Positions 50,276 to 58,545 of a stretch of DNA of 58,545 nucleotides are shown one piece after another. The stretch covers positions 1 to 58,545 of the forward strand of contig NZ_JAKGAK010000019.1 of NCBI RefSeq assembly GCF_023061185.1, read 5' to 3'. Position 1 is the first letter of the stretch, and the number at the start of each line of letters is the position of its first letter. This stretch comes from Chromohalobacter beijerinckii (GTDB taxonomy: Bacteria; Pseudomonadota; Gammaproteobacteria; Pseudomonadales; Halomonadaceae). The position numbers and the translations under genes were made by a program. The notes under the pieces are model-generated. The model was not told the DNA's origin. It made no database searches and saw only the letters and a program-made list of their open reading frames with translations.

Positions 50276-51342
50276 CCCCACATCTCCTTGCGGCTGCGTA
50301 GGATCAGCGAGACGAAAAACGGTAGCCCGATGAGTGCGGTGAGCAAACCGATGGGCAGCAGAATGCCGGGCACCAGGGTTTTTGAGAGGATCGAGGTGAC
50401 GGACATGATCAATGCCCCGCTGAGTGCGGACATGGGCAGAAAGACGCGTTGGTCCTCGCCGACCAGCAAACGCGCGATATGCGGGCCCACCAGGCCGACG
50501 AAACCGATCGTCCCAACGAAGGCCACGGCGGTGGCGGCCAGCAGCGAGCAGCACAGCAGGATGCGCAGTCGCAAGCGCGCGACATCGATGCCCATCGCCT
50601 GGGCATGAAGGTCACCCAGCCGCAGCGCGGTGAGTCGCCAGCCAGCATGCAGAAATACCGGCAGCGTCACGCAAAGCGCCAGCGTCGCCAGGCCGACCTT
50701 GCTCCAACTGGCCTTGCCGAGACTGCCCAGTGACCAGAATACCAGTTGTTGTAGGGCCTCTGCGGAGGCGACGTACTGCATCAATCCGAGCATGGCGTTG
50801 AAGAAGAACATGATGGCGATGCCCATCAACACCAAGGTCTGCACGCTAACACCTCGCAAGCGGCTGACACCCCAAATGACCAGCGACGCGGCCAGGGCCA
50901 GCAAGAACGCGTTGCCGGTGACCAGTAACGTATCGGCGAAGGGCACGATGCCCACGCCGAGGGTGATGGCGAGCGCAGCGCCGACACTCGCCGCCGAGGA
51001 AATGCCCAGCGTGAACGGGTCGGCCAGGGGGTTGTTGAGGATGGTCTGCATTTCGGCGCCGGCGAGAGCCAGGCTGACACCGACGACTATGGCCATCAAC
51101 GCCACCGGCAGACGAATGTTCCACACGATGACGCGCAGCGCGTCCGATGCATCGCCTGGCGCGACGAGGGTCATGAGCACATCGCGCAGCGAGTAGTGGC
51201 CCGGGCCGGTGGCGATATCGACGATAACCATGGCAAGCGTCAGCACGGCGACGCCGACGATGAGACGACGCTGGCGCCGCCGCCGCGTGCGATACCGGGT
51301 GACACTATTGATGGCAGAGGACTCAGGCATTGCGGTTGTCAT
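50272..51342 (-). CDS. FecCD family ABC transporter permease
   Basis: A 356-residue permease with nine to ten membrane spans. Family motifs are AGAEMQTILNNPLADPFTLGISSAASVGA, given here as AGAEMQTILNNPLADP and TLGISSAASVGA, and FVGTIGFVGLVGPHIARLL, which contacts the ATPase. It forms an importer with the overlapping ATPase gene. Its start codon in turn overlaps the pabB stop by four bases (ATGA), an unusual link to folate synthesis. The basic N-terminal tail (RYRTRRRRQRR) is cytoplasmic. Confidence 0.9.
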   Translation of the reverse strand: MTTAMPESSAINSVTRYRTRRRRQRRLIVGVAVLTLAMVIVDIATGPGHYSLRDVLMTLVAPGDASDALRVIVWNIRLPVALMAIVVGVSLALAGAEMQTILNNPLADPFTLGISSAASVGAALAITLGVGIVPFADTLLVTGNAFLLALAASLVIWGVSRLRGVSVQTLVLMGIAIMFFFNAMLGLMQYVASAEALQQLVFWSLGSLGKASWSKVGLATLALCVTLPVFLHAGWRLTALRLGDLHAQAMGIDVARLRLRILLCCSLLAATAVAFVGTIGFVGLVGPHIARLLVGEDQRVFLPMSALSGALIMSVTSILSKTLVPGILLPIGLLTALIGLPFFVSLILRSRKEMWG

Positions 51343-52721
51343 TCGCTCAGGATACGCGATTCGTCGCGCTCATGGGCCCCATCGGCGCCGAGCGCCTCCA
51401 TCAAACGCGAGATCTTTGCCAGTGTCTCCTGATACTCGGCCTCCTCGTCTGAGTCGGCGACCAGACCACCGCCGCCCCACAGGTGGAGTTGACCGGCATC
51501 CGCCACGGCGGTGCGGATGGCGATAGAGGTGTCCATTCGCCCGCGCGTATCGACGTAGCCGATGCTCCCGCAATACACGCTGCGGCGACTGGGTTCGAGG
51601 TTGTCGATGAGTTGCATGGCGCGGACCTTGGGCGCGCCGGTGATCGAACCGCCGGGAAATGCTGCTCCCAGCAGATCAAGCGCATGCCGTGTCTCATCGA
51701 GCTCACCGGTCACCACGCTGACCAGGTGGTGGACGTTGGCGTAGCTCTCCAGGCCGCATAATTGGGGGACGCGGACGCTTCCCGGCTGACAGACGCGCCC
51801 CAGATCGTTGCGCAGCAAGTCGACGATCATCACGTTTTCGGCGTTATCCTTGAGGCTGTCGCTCAGCTCGCGGGCGTAGTGCTGATCTTGAGTAGAGGTG
51901 TTGCCGCGCGGCCGAGTGCCCTTGATGGGACGCGTTTCCACGCGTCCTTCGACGACTTCGAGGAAGCGTTCCGGCGACAACGATAGAATGCCCTTGTCGT
52001 CCCAGGCGAGATAGGCGCCATAAGGCGTCGGCGTTGCTTGGCGCAGCCGCCGATAGGCGTGCCATAAATCGCCTTGGTAGTGGGTGCTGAAACGCTGGGC
52101 CAGATTGATCTGGTAACAGTCGCCGCTGCGGATGTAATGCTGCACGGCACGGAAGCGCTCGCCGTAAGCGGCGCGGTCGAGTTCACCTCGAAAGGGGGCC
52201 AGCAGCTTAAACGGCGGGGCTGGCGATGGCGTGGCTTGTAGCCATGCCAACACTTGGGCGCGGCGCGCCGGCGTAGCCACGAGCCAGGCTTGGCGGGTGT
52301 GATGATCGTGGATGAGGGCCCAGTCGTAGAGTCCGACACGGCTGTGGGGCAGCGTGACCGCCTCGCAAGCATGGCCTGAAAACGCCTCCAGATGCCGCCC
52401 GAAATCGTAGCTCCAGTAGCCGATCAAACCGCCTAGAAACGGCAGTTCACTCGTCATGTCGGTGGCGGGAAGACGCTCGAGCAAGGCACGCTGAGCGGCG
52501 AGCGGATCATCGGGAAGGTTCGCGACGTCACTAGTGACCTGGCCGTCTCGGTTCACTTCCAGCCATGCGATGGGGTCGCTGGCGAGAATGTCGTAACGCC
52601 CGCCGGGGGCCGCTGGGAAGCCACTATCCAGCAGTACGGCGTCGGGGCGACGGCGCAGACGCTCGAAGCGTGCCAGTGGATCGCCATGATAGGGCAGGGG
52701 CGTCAATTCGAGTGTCGGCAT
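51339..52721 (-). CDS. pabB: Aminodeoxychorismate synthase component I
   Basis: With PabA it converts chorismate and glutamine to 4-amino-4-deoxychorismate for folate. The 460-residue protein has the chorismate-binding core: PIKGTRPRGNT (the Lys of the TIAGTR/PIKGT switch supports PabB over TrpE), DNAENVMIVDLLRNDLGRVC and GSITGAPKVRAMQLI. ATG 52721 with AGGAAG 8 bases upstream is chosen; MSRPRQ at 52751 is the alternative. It starts an apparent three-gene unit with the ABC permease and ATPase. Confidence 0.93.
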   Translation of the reverse strand: MPTLELTPLPYHGDPLARFERLRRRPDAVLLDSGFPAAPGGRYDILASDPIAWLEVNRDGQVTSDVANLPDDPLAAQRALLERLPATDMTSELPFLGGLIGYWSYDFGRHLEAFSGHACEAVTLPHSRVGLYDWALIHDHHTRQAWLVATPARRAQVLAWLQATPSPAPPFKLLAPFRGELDRAAYGERFRAVQHYIRSGDCYQINLAQRFSTHYQGDLWHAYRRLRQATPTPYGAYLAWDDKGILSLSPERFLEVVEGRVETRPIKGTRPRGNTSTQDQHYARELSDSLKDNAENVMIVDLLRNDLGRVCQPGSVRVPQLCGLESYANVHHLVSVVTGELDETRHALDLLGAAFPGGSITGAPKVRAMQLIDNLEPSRRSVYCGSIGYVDTRGRMDTSIAIRTAVADAGQLHLWGGGGLVADSDEEAEYQETLAKISRLMEALGADGAHERDESRILSE

Positions 52722-52848
52722 CGGTGCAGCTTCCTGTCGCGGGCGACTCATTTTAGGGAAGCTGGCCGGATTTGTCCGCCCATGAGCGTGTGCGGATAAT
52801 GACGGCCATTCAACGCCCCAGAGGCGCGACACATAGAGGATGATGAAT

Positions 52849-53724
52849 ATGACAACGTCGCTGGACGAGGGCGAGTTGCGGCAAGGCACGCTGGCGCGCC
52901 CGGATCAGCAGTGCCATTGGCGTCGCCTCGAGCGTCGAGCAGGCGCGGGGAAGGTCGTCATGCTGCACGGTGCCGGAGTGGCGGCCGAGCTGACCTGGAG
53001 ACCGATGGTGACGTATCTCGATGCCTGGCGGACGTTCCTGATGCCCGACTTGCGGGGCATGGGGGCGACGCGTGCGGCGGATGGCCGTGAGCGGCCTTTC
53101 TCGCTGGATGAAGTCGTCGACGATGTCGAAGCCTTGCTCGACGCCCAGGATATCGATCAATGCGATGTCATGGGCTATTCGTTTGGCGGGCTGGTAGCGA
53201 TGCGGCTCAAGCAGCGCTTGGGTACCCGCATCGGACGTATGATGCTGCTCGAGCCGGCACTTCTGGAGCGCGAAGACCGCGCGACCATGGTGCGAGTGCG
53301 CGAGGGCTATGCCGAGGCGGCACGTGCCATGCGCGAGGCGTCGACGCCGGAAGCAGGTATCGTCGCCTTTCTGGATTTGATTGCACCACATCGCTCGCGC
53401 AACCCACGGGCCGAGCGCATGATGATACGCCGCCTCGCGCACCGCCCACTGGGGTTCGCCAATGCGCTGGATTGCGTGACCGATGCCGTCCGGCATCTCG
53501 ACCGCGATGCCTTGCTCGAGGCGCAACATGATGTGACGAGTGTCGTGGGAGGCAAAAGCCTCGCGGCCATGCAAGCCTATCACTCAACATTGGCGCAGCG
53601 ACGGTCCGACTGGCGCTACATTGAACTGCCGGGCACTGACCATTCTCTGCCGTTTCAAAAACCCCGGCGGCTCGCCGGCCTGTTGCAAGAAGCACCTTCA
53701 TTTAACAAGGGTGAAGATGGTTGA
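52849..53724 (+). CDS. Alpha/beta hydrolase
   Basis: A 291-residue alpha/beta hydrolase: oxyanion VMLHGAGVAAELTW near residue 40, DLRGMGATRAADG, nucleophile Ser in GYSFGGLVAM near 108, and His in GTDHSLPFQK near 268. The substrate is not evident. Three ATGs (52840, 52843, 52849) are in frame; AGAGG at 52835-52839 best serves 52849. It lies upstream of the prp genes, and the first copy of the prp operator begins right after its stop, so it may be outside the regulon. Confidence 0.83.
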   Translation: MTTSLDEGELRQGTLARPDQQCHWRRLERRAGAGKVVMLHGAGVAAELTWRPMVTYLDAWRTFLMPDLRGMGATRAADGRERPFSLDEVVDDVEALLDAQDIDQCDVMGYSFGGLVAMRLKQRLGTRIGRMMLLEPALLEREDRATMVRVREGYAEAARAMREASTPEAGIVAFLDLIAPHRSRNPRAERMMIRRLAHRPLGFANALDCVTDAVRHLDRDALLEAQHDVTSVVGGKSLAAMQAYHSTLAQRRSDWRYIELPGTDHSLPFQKPRRLAGLLQEAPSFNKGEDG

Positions 53725-53851
53725 TTGTCGACAACATGCTCACCGGTGAGTGCTGGTTATGCGGCGAAAGGTGTAGTAGCGCCAGGCTTCAGGCAGTTGA
53801 CCCTTTTGGGGTAGATTACTAAAGTAATACTTATTCTTTATTGTCGACAAT
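53725..53851 (+). promoter_or_regulatory. prp control region: promoter flanked by two TTGTCGACAA operators
   Basis: The palindrome TTGTCGACAA occurs at 53725-53734 and 53841-53850 (extended to ATTGTCGACAAT at 53840-53851). Between them lies a sigma-70-like promoter, TTGACC (53797-53802), 17-base spacer, TAAAGT (53820-53825), itself inside an ATTACT-AA-AGTAAT palindrome. The second operator sits at the transcript start, just before the regulator ATG, as expected for autorepression by the GntR protein. Confidence 0.7.
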
Positions 53852-53854
53852 TAA

Positions 53855-54634
53855 ATGACGCTTCCTACTTTACCTCATAACGCTGATTCTCATGATGCTT
53901 GGCAATCGGCGACTGGTCATGACGACGCTCCCGAAGTGCGCACACTTGCCGAGCGCGTCTTTCACCAACTGCAAAGCGCCATCGTGCGGGGTGAACTGGC
54001 CCCCGGAGCCAAGATCACCGAGCCGGGGTTGGCCAAGACCTATGGCATCTCTCGTGGCCCGTTGCGCGAGGCAATGCGTCGCCTGGAAGCCCACCGCTTG
54101 ATCGAGCGTATCCCGCATGTCGGTGCACGCGTAGTCAAACTCTCCATGCGCGAACTGCTGGAGTTGTTCGATCTGCGCGAAGCCCTGGAGAGCATGGCGG
54201 CGCGTCTGGCAGCGCGACACATGACGGCGCCGGAAATCGCCGGACTGCGCGATGTGCTGGCAGTTCACGAGCGTCAGGAGGACCTGCAGCGCGACGAGGC
54301 CTATTTCCAGCGAGAGGGTGACCTGGATTTCCATTACTGCATCGTGCAGGGCAGCCACAATCGCATGCTGATGACCATGCTGTGTGACGACCTTTATTAC
54401 CTAGTGCGCCTTTACCGCACGCAATTCAGTGCCAGCGGCGCCCGTCCGCAGCGTGCCTTCGTCGAGCATCATCGTATCGTCGACGCCATCGAGGCGGGCG
54501 ACGAGGAGCTGGCCGAACTCTTGATGCGTCGCCACGTCAGCGCGTCTCGCGAGAATGTCGCCAAGCATTATGCCGAGACACTCGATGAGGAGCAGGCGTC
54601 CCAAACCCGTTTCGAGGAGAATACGACGTCATGA
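53855..54634 (+). CDS. GntR family regulator of the prp (methylcitrate) genes
   Basis: A 259-residue FadR-subfamily regulator: winged helix (about 30-100) with [32 protein letters not shown], cut as [20 protein letters not shown], and an FCD domain with [18 protein letters not shown] and metal-site histidines ([25 protein letters not shown]). Its last four bases overlap prpB (ATGA). Many proteobacteria use such a GntR repressor in place of the sigma-54 activator PrpR. There is no ribosome-binding site before ATG 53855 and the predicted leader is about 20 bases, so weak translation is likely. Confidence 0.88.
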   Translation: MTLPTLPHNADSHDAWQSATGHDDAPEVRTLAERVFHQLQSAIVRGELAPGAKITEPGLAKTYGISRGPLREAMRRLEAHRLIERIPHVGARVVKLSMRELLELFDLREALESMAARLAARHMTAPEIAGLRDVLAVHERQEDLQRDEAYFQREGDLDFHYCIVQGSHNRMLMTMLCDDLYYLVRLYRTQFSASGARPQRAFVEHHRIVDAIEAGDEELAELLMRRHVSASRENVAKHYAETLDEEQASQTRFEENTTS

Positions 54635-55512
54635 GCCATCCCACACCGGGCGTCCGCTTCCGCGCCGCGCTCGACGCGCATCGTCCCTTGCCGATCGTCG
54701 GCACCATTAACGCGTATACGGCTCTCATGGCCGAAAAGGTCGGGCATCCGGCGATTTACCTCTCCGGGGGCGGCGTGGCCAATGCGTCCTTCGGCTTGCC
54801 CGATCTGGGCATGACCACGATGAACGATGTCGCCGAGGACGCACGGCGTATTACGGCGGCCTCAGACACGCCGCTGCTGGTCGATATCGATACGGGGTGG
54901 GGCGGGGCATTCAATATCGCGCGCACCATCAAGGAAATGCAGCGCGCTGGCGTGGCGGCGGTGCACCTGGAAGACCAGGTCGCGCAGAAGCGCTGTGGAC
55001 ACCGGCCCAACAAGGCCATCGTGTCGCAGCAAGAGATGGTGGACCGCATCAAGGCGGCAGTCGATGCGCGTCTGGATGACGATTTTTATTTGATTGCGCG
55101 TACCGATGCCTTCCAGAAGGAAGGCTTGGAAGCGGCCATCGAGCGCGCCAATGCCTGTCTCGAAGCCGGTGCCGATGCCATCTTCGCCGAGGCCGTGCAT
55201 AGCCTCGAGGACTACCGTGCATTCTGCACGGGCGTCAATGCGCCGATTTTGGCCAATATCACCGAGTTCGGCGCCACGCCATTGTTCACTCAGCAGGAAC
55301 TGCATGACGTGGGCTGCCGCATGGTGCTGTATCCGCTGTCGGCCTTCCGTGCCATGAATGCCGCGGCACTCGAGGTGTATCGCAGCATTCACGACAATGG
55401 GCATCAGCGCGATGTCCTCGACAAGATGCAGACGCGCGATGAGCTTTACGAGTTTCTCGATTACCACGCCTTCGAGCGCAAGCTGGATGCCTTGTTCGAC
55501 GAGGACCAGTGA
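54631..55512 (+). CDS. prpB: 2-methylisocitrate lyase
   Basis: Cleaves 2-methylisocitrate to pyruvate and succinate, last step of propionate breakdown. The 293-residue protein is of ICL/PEPM type: [20 protein letters not shown] near residue 45, metal ligand Asp in [13 protein letters not shown], and the catalytic Cys in [13 protein letters not shown] near 124. Length equals E. coli PrpB (296). Coupled to the upstream regulator by ATGA. Confidence 0.96.
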   Translation: MSHPTPGVRFRAALDAHRPLPIVGTINAYTALMAEKVGHPAIYLSGGGVANASFGLPDLGMTTMNDVAEDARRITAASDTPLLVDIDTGWGGAFNIARTIKEMQRAGVAAVHLEDQVAQKRCGHRPNKAIVSQQEMVDRIKAAVDARLDDDFYLIARTDAFQKEGLEAAIERANACLEAGADAIFAEAVHSLEDYRAFCTGVNAPILANITEFGATPLFTQQELHDVGCRMVLYPLSAFRAMNAAALEVYRSIHDNGHQRDVLDKMQTRDELYEFLDYHAFERKLDALFDEDQ

Positions 55513-55582
55513 AACGGTAGGTGTGGCTGGCGCTATCAGCGTAAGGCAACAACGATAACGATCTGGCACAAGGAGGCTCGCC

Positions 55583-56710
55583 ATGGCGGATAACACGCCC
55601 ACCAGTACCGGCTTGCGCGGCATGAGCGCCGGCAGCACTGCGTTATGTACCGTTGGCCAGTCCGGCTCCGGGTTGACGTATCGTGGCTATGACATTCACG
55701 ACCTCGCTGAGCACGCGCGCTTCGAGGAAGTCGCCTATTTGTTGTTCAAGGGCAAGTTACCTAACCAGAAGGAGCTGGACGCCTACGTGGCCAGGCTCAA
55801 GTCGCTGCGCGGCCTTCCCGCATCGCTGAAGGCGGTGCTCGAGCAGATTCCCGCTGATGCCCATCCGATGGACGTGATGCGTACCGGGGCCTCGATGCTG
55901 GGCAATCTCGAGACGGAGGAAGGCTTCGCCGAGCAGCAGGATAAAAGCGACCGGATGCTGGCGGCGTTCCCCTCGATCATTAACTACTGGTATCGCTTCA
56001 GCCATGACGGCGTGCGCATCGATACCGAAACCGACGATGACTCGGTGGGCGGCCATTTCCTGCATTTGCTGCATGGCGAGCCCGCTTCTGAGTGGCATGC
56101 ACGGGTGATGAACGTCTCGTTGATTCTTTACGCCGAGCATGAGTTCAATGCCTCGACCTTCACCGCCCGAGTGTGCGCCTCGACGCTGTCGGATATTCAT
56201 TCCTGCGTGACCGGCGCTATTGGCTCGCTACGTGGCCCATTGCATGGAGGAGCCAATGAAGCGGCGATGGCGATGATCGAGGACTGGCAAACACCTGAAG
56301 AGGCCGAGCGCGAGCTGCTGGGCATGCTCGAGCGCAAGGAAAAGATCATGGGCTTCGGGCACGCGATCTATCGCGAATCCGACCCGCGCAACGCCATCAT
56401 CAAGCAGTGGTCAAAGCGCCTCGCGGATGATGTGGGCGACACGCGGCTCTACCCTGTCTCCGAGCGTGTCGAGGCGGTGATGTGGCGTGAGAAGAAACTT
56501 TTCTGTAACGCCGACTTTTTCCATGCCAGCGCCTACCACTTCATGGGCATTCCCACCAAGCTGTTCACTCCGATCTTCGTGTGTTCGCGCCTTACCGGCT
56601 GGTGTGCCCATGTGTTCGAGCAGCGCGAGAACAACCGCATCATCCGGCCTAGCGCGGACTATGTTGGACCGGCGAAGCAAGGATGGCTACCGATCGGGCA
56701 GCGTCAATAA
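55583..56710 (+). CDS. prpC: 2-methylcitrate synthase
   Basis: Condenses propionyl-CoA and oxaloacetate. The 375-residue citrate-synthase-family protein shows GLTYRGYDIHDLAEHARFEE, the active-site GSLRGPLHGGANEAAM with His, MGFGHAIYRESDPR and the Asp region AYHFMGIPTKLFTPIFV; its size and the start with GLRGMSAGSTALCTVG mark it as PrpC rather than the larger GltA. AAGGAGG precedes ATG 55583. It follows prpB by 70 bases. Confidence 0.95.
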   Translation: MADNTPTSTGLRGMSAGSTALCTVGQSGSGLTYRGYDIHDLAEHARFEEVAYLLFKGKLPNQKELDAYVARLKSLRGLPASLKAVLEQIPADAHPMDVMRTGASMLGNLETEEGFAEQQDKSDRMLAAFPSIINYWYRFSHDGVRIDTETDDDSVGGHFLHLLHGEPASEWHARVMNVSLILYAEHEFNASTFTARVCASTLSDIHSCVTGAIGSLRGPLHGGANEAAMAMIEDWQTPEEAERELLGMLERKEKIMGFGHAIYRESDPRNAIIKQWSKRLADDVGDTRLYPVSERVEAVMWREKKLFCNADFFHASAYHFMGIPTKLFTPIFVCSRLTGWCAHVFEQRENNRIIRPSADYVGPAKQGWLPIGQRQ

Positions 56711-56715
56711 TACTG

Positions 56716-56745
56716 GCTTCGAGCTTCGAGCTTCGAGCTTCCGAG
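56716..56745. repeat. GCTTCGA heptamer tandem repeat
   Basis: Four consecutive units of GCTTCGA (the last altered) fill most of the 55-base gap between prpC and prpD; same theme as the AGCTT-rich tracts at 28.0 and 31.34 kb. Confidence 0.75.
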
Positions 56746-56765
56746 CCTGACTTCAAGGAATCAAC

Positions 56766-58250
56766 ATGAGTGCCAACGTCGAACAGAACCAGCGCCCTGA
56801 CTACGATCCCGAGCTGCAGGCGATCGCCGATTATGTGCTGGAATATCGTGTCACCGGTCAGGAGGCACTGGAAACCGCCCGCTACTGCTTGATGGATACA
56901 CTGGGATGCGGCTTGTTGGCACTGCGCTTTCCCGAGTGCACCAAGCATCTAGGGCCTTTGGTCGAGGGGACAGTGGTGCCCCACGGTGCGCGGGTACCAG
57001 GCACCCAACTGCGTCTCGATCCGGTCAAGGCGGCCTGGGATATCGGCGCCATCATTCGCTGGCTGGATTATAACGATACCTGGCTGGCGGCAGAGTGGGG
57101 GCATCCCTCGGACAATCTGGGGGGAATCCTGGCGGTTGCCGATCATCTGTCGCAAAAGCGCGTGGCCGAAGGCGAGGCGCCGCTGACCGTTCGTGACGTA
57201 CTCGAGGCGATGGTCATGGCTCATGAGATTCAGGGCGTGCTGGCACTCGAGAACTCGTTCAATCGGGTCGGGCTCGATCACGTCGCCCTGGTCAAAGTCG
57301 CCTCGACGGCGGTGGTCGCCAAGTTGATGGGCGCGGATCGCGAACAGCTGCTTGCCGCGTTGTCGCATGCCTTCGTCGACGGCCAGAGCCTGCGCACTTA
57401 TCGGCATGCACCGAACGCCGGGTCACGTAAGTCCTGGGCGGCGGGCGATGCAACTTCGCGTGGCGTGCGCCTGGCGGATATCGCCATGCGTGGCGAAATG
57501 GGTATCCCGGGTGTGCTGAGCGCACCGCAATGGGGCTTCTATGATGTGCTGTTCACGAAGACCAACAAGGACCAGCAGCTCAAACCGGAAGATGATCGCC
57601 ACTTCCGTATCAGTCAGGAGTACGGCTCCTATGTCATGGAAAACGTGCTGTTCAAGATCAGTTTTCCGGCTGAGTTCCATGCTCAAACCGCCTGCGAAGC
57701 AGCCGTAACGCTGCATCCTCAGGTCAAGGGCCGCCTGGACGACATCGACAGGATCGTGATCACCACTCATGAGTCGGCGATTCGCATCATCTCCAAACAA
57801 GGGCATCTGGCCAATCCCGCTGACCGCGATCATTGCCTTCAGTACATGACGGCCGTTCCCTTGATCTTCGGCCAACTGGTCGCCGAGCATTACGAAGATG
57901 CCTTTCATGAGTCACACCCGATCATCGATCAATTGCGTGACAAAATGGAAGTGGTAGAGGACGCGCGCTATACCCGCGAGTATCTCGAGGCCGACAAGCG
58001 CTCCATCGCCAACGCGATTCAGGTGTTCTTCAAAGATGGCAGCAAGACCGAGCAAGTGGCTGTCGAATATCCCATCGGCCACCGTCGGCGCCGGGAGGAA
58101 GGTATGCCCCTTCTGGAAGAGAAGTTTAGCGCTAACCTCGCGACTCGCTTCCCGGCACGACACTGCGATGAGATTCTGGCGCTGTGCGCTGATCAGGCGT
58201 GCTTGGAAAGCACCCCTGTACACCGCTTCGTCGACCGTTTCGTAATCTGA
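56766..58250 (+). CDS. prpD: 2-methylcitrate dehydratase
   Basis: Dehydrates 2-methylcitrate to 2-methyl-cis-aconitate. The 494-residue protein belongs to the MmgE/PrpD family: [57 protein letters not shown] and [30 protein letters not shown], split as [19 protein letters not shown], all conserved. Because prpD (not acnD/prpF) is present, the E. coli-type cycle is used, needing an aconitase for the hydration step. AAGGA lies 7 bases before ATG 56766. Confidence 0.96.
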   Translation: MSANVEQNQRPDYDPELQAIADYVLEYRVTGQEALETARYCLMDTLGCGLLALRFPECTKHLGPLVEGTVVPHGARVPGTQLRLDPVKAAWDIGAIIRWLDYNDTWLAAEWGHPSDNLGGILAVADHLSQKRVAEGEAPLTVRDVLEAMVMAHEIQGVLALENSFNRVGLDHVALVKVASTAVVAKLMGADREQLLAALSHAFVDGQSLRTYRHAPNAGSRKSWAAGDATSRGVRLADIAMRGEMGIPGVLSAPQWGFYDVLFTKTNKDQQLKPEDDRHFRISQEYGSYVMENVLFKISFPAEFHAQTACEAAVTLHPQVKGRLDDIDRIVITTHESAIRIISKQGHLANPADRDHCLQYMTAVPLIFGQLVAEHYEDAFHESHPIIDQLRDKMEVVEDARYTREYLEADKRSIANAIQVFFKDGSKTEQVAVEYPIGHRRRREEGMPLLEEKFSANLATRFPARHCDEILALCADQACLESTPVHRFVDRFVI

Positions 58251-58270
58251 GCAAAAACCCCTTGCGTTCG

Positions 58271-58308
58271 CGCCGGCGGATCCGTAAAGTACGCATCCGC
58301 TGCCGGCG
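58271..58308. terminator. Imperfect GC hairpin after prpD
   Basis: CGCCGGC-GGAT (58271-58281) can pair with ATCC-GCT-GCCGGCG (58295-58308), leaving a 3-base bulge. There is no T run; it is the only candidate transcript end for the prp genes in the window. Confidence 0.35.
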
Positions 58309-58359
58309 ACGGACTTCGTGGCCAGCGGTGAAAGGGTAGCGCAAGTGGCTGACGTGCTT

Positions 58360-58389
58360 GAGAAATTCAACCCTTCGGGTGGCTTTCTC
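58360..58389. other. Hairpin directly upstream of the tandem promoters
   Basis: GAGAAA (58360-58365) / TTTCTC (58384-58389) enclose an inner ACCC-TTC-GGGT stem. It ends 3 bases before a -35 box. Possible transcription insulator or terminator for prpD; T run absent. Confidence 0.35.
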
Positions 58390-58391
58390 GC

Positions 58392-58419
58392 TTGACAGTG
58401 ACGCCGGATTCGGTAAAAT
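58392..58419 (+). promoter_or_regulatory. Strong sigma-70 promoter (first of a tandem pair)
   Basis: TTGACA (58392-58397), 16-base spacer, TAAAAT (58414-58419), followed by a GCGCC-type discriminator as in stringently controlled stable RNA promoters. Confidence 0.75.
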
Positions 58420-58494
58420 GCGCCGCACCTCGAAAGGCCTCTGATGACGCCGCGGTTCAAGGCGCTATCAGCGATTGTCACCTCGGTTAACGCC

Positions 58495-58522
58495 TTGACA
58501 ATCACGGCACTTTCGGTAGAAT
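58495..58522 (+). promoter_or_regulatory. Strong sigma-70 promoter (second of a tandem pair)
   Basis: TTGACA (58495-58500), 16-base spacer, TAGAAT (58517-58522). The last part of the spacer (TTCGG) and the bases after the -10 match the first promoter, indicating duplication. The transcribed gene lies beyond the right edge; an rRNA or tRNA operon is the best guess. Confidence 0.75.
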
Positions 58523-58545
58523 ACGCCTTCCTTGCGAGGCGCCCG

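Overview
The window looks like chromosome of a moderately halophilic gammaproteobacterium of the Halomonadaceae, most probably Chromohalobacter or a close relative. This is inferred from high GC, acidic proteins, a class I polyhydroxyalkanoate (PHA) synthase locus, quaternary-amine (osmolyte) catabolic genes, and gene order that resembles Pseudomonas and E. coli in long blocks. Genes are dense and mostly housekeeping. I see no rRNA or tRNA gene, CRISPR array, prophage or insertion sequence. The one clearly accessory block is the catabolic operon at 9.8-18.8 kb.

Layout. 0-4 kb: tail of a FadR-type regulator, a YgjV membrane protein, an AEC transporter with a 36-residue membrane peptide just upstream, an alpha/beta hydrolase and a patatin-like phospholipase. 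4.1-6.9 kb: smrB diverging from prmB-aroC (ribosome rescue, L3 methylation, chorismate synthesis). 7.0-9.8 kb: PHA locus with a small DUF6489-like protein, a phasin and phaC. 9.8-18.8 kb: eight minus-strand genes in one apparent operon: a CntA/YeaW-like Rieske oxygenase, SDR, glycine-betaine-type binding protein, BetA-like GMC oxidoreductase, flavin/2Fe-2S reductase, aldehyde dehydrogenase, a frameshifted class II aldolase and a GlxA-type AraC regulator. Together they suggest uptake and oxidative breakdown of an unidentified quaternary amine. 19-24.7 kb: a LysR regulator diverging from leuC-leuD-leuB-asd.

24.7-41.7 kb is a conserved core block: aceA, a GNAT acetyltransferase, roxA-like oxygenase, purB, hflD, mnmA, nudJ and rluE on the minus strand; then clpS-clpA (+), infA, bpt and aat (-), ftsK and lolA (+). 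The bpt, aat, clpS and clpA products form a complete N-degron pathway. Genes often found here in relatives (icd, cspD, trxB) are absent from their expected places. 41.8-49.3 kb: a thiamine-binding-family protein, argP diverging from argO, an acyl-CoA dehydrogenase behind a promoter with two PsrA-like boxes, an AI-2E family exporter, trxA, cysB and a compact cysH. 49.5-52.7 kb: pabB overlapping an iron/B12-type ABC permease and ATPase. 52.8-58.3 kb: a hydrolase and the methylcitrate cycle genes (GntR regulator, prpB, prpC, prpD) with a repeated operator. The right edge holds two near-identical strong promoters facing right, probably for a stable RNA operon just outside the window.

Tandem and AGCTT-rich short repeats occur in several intergenic gaps (4.02, 28.0, 31.35 and 56.7 kb) and are the main unexplained non-coding structure.
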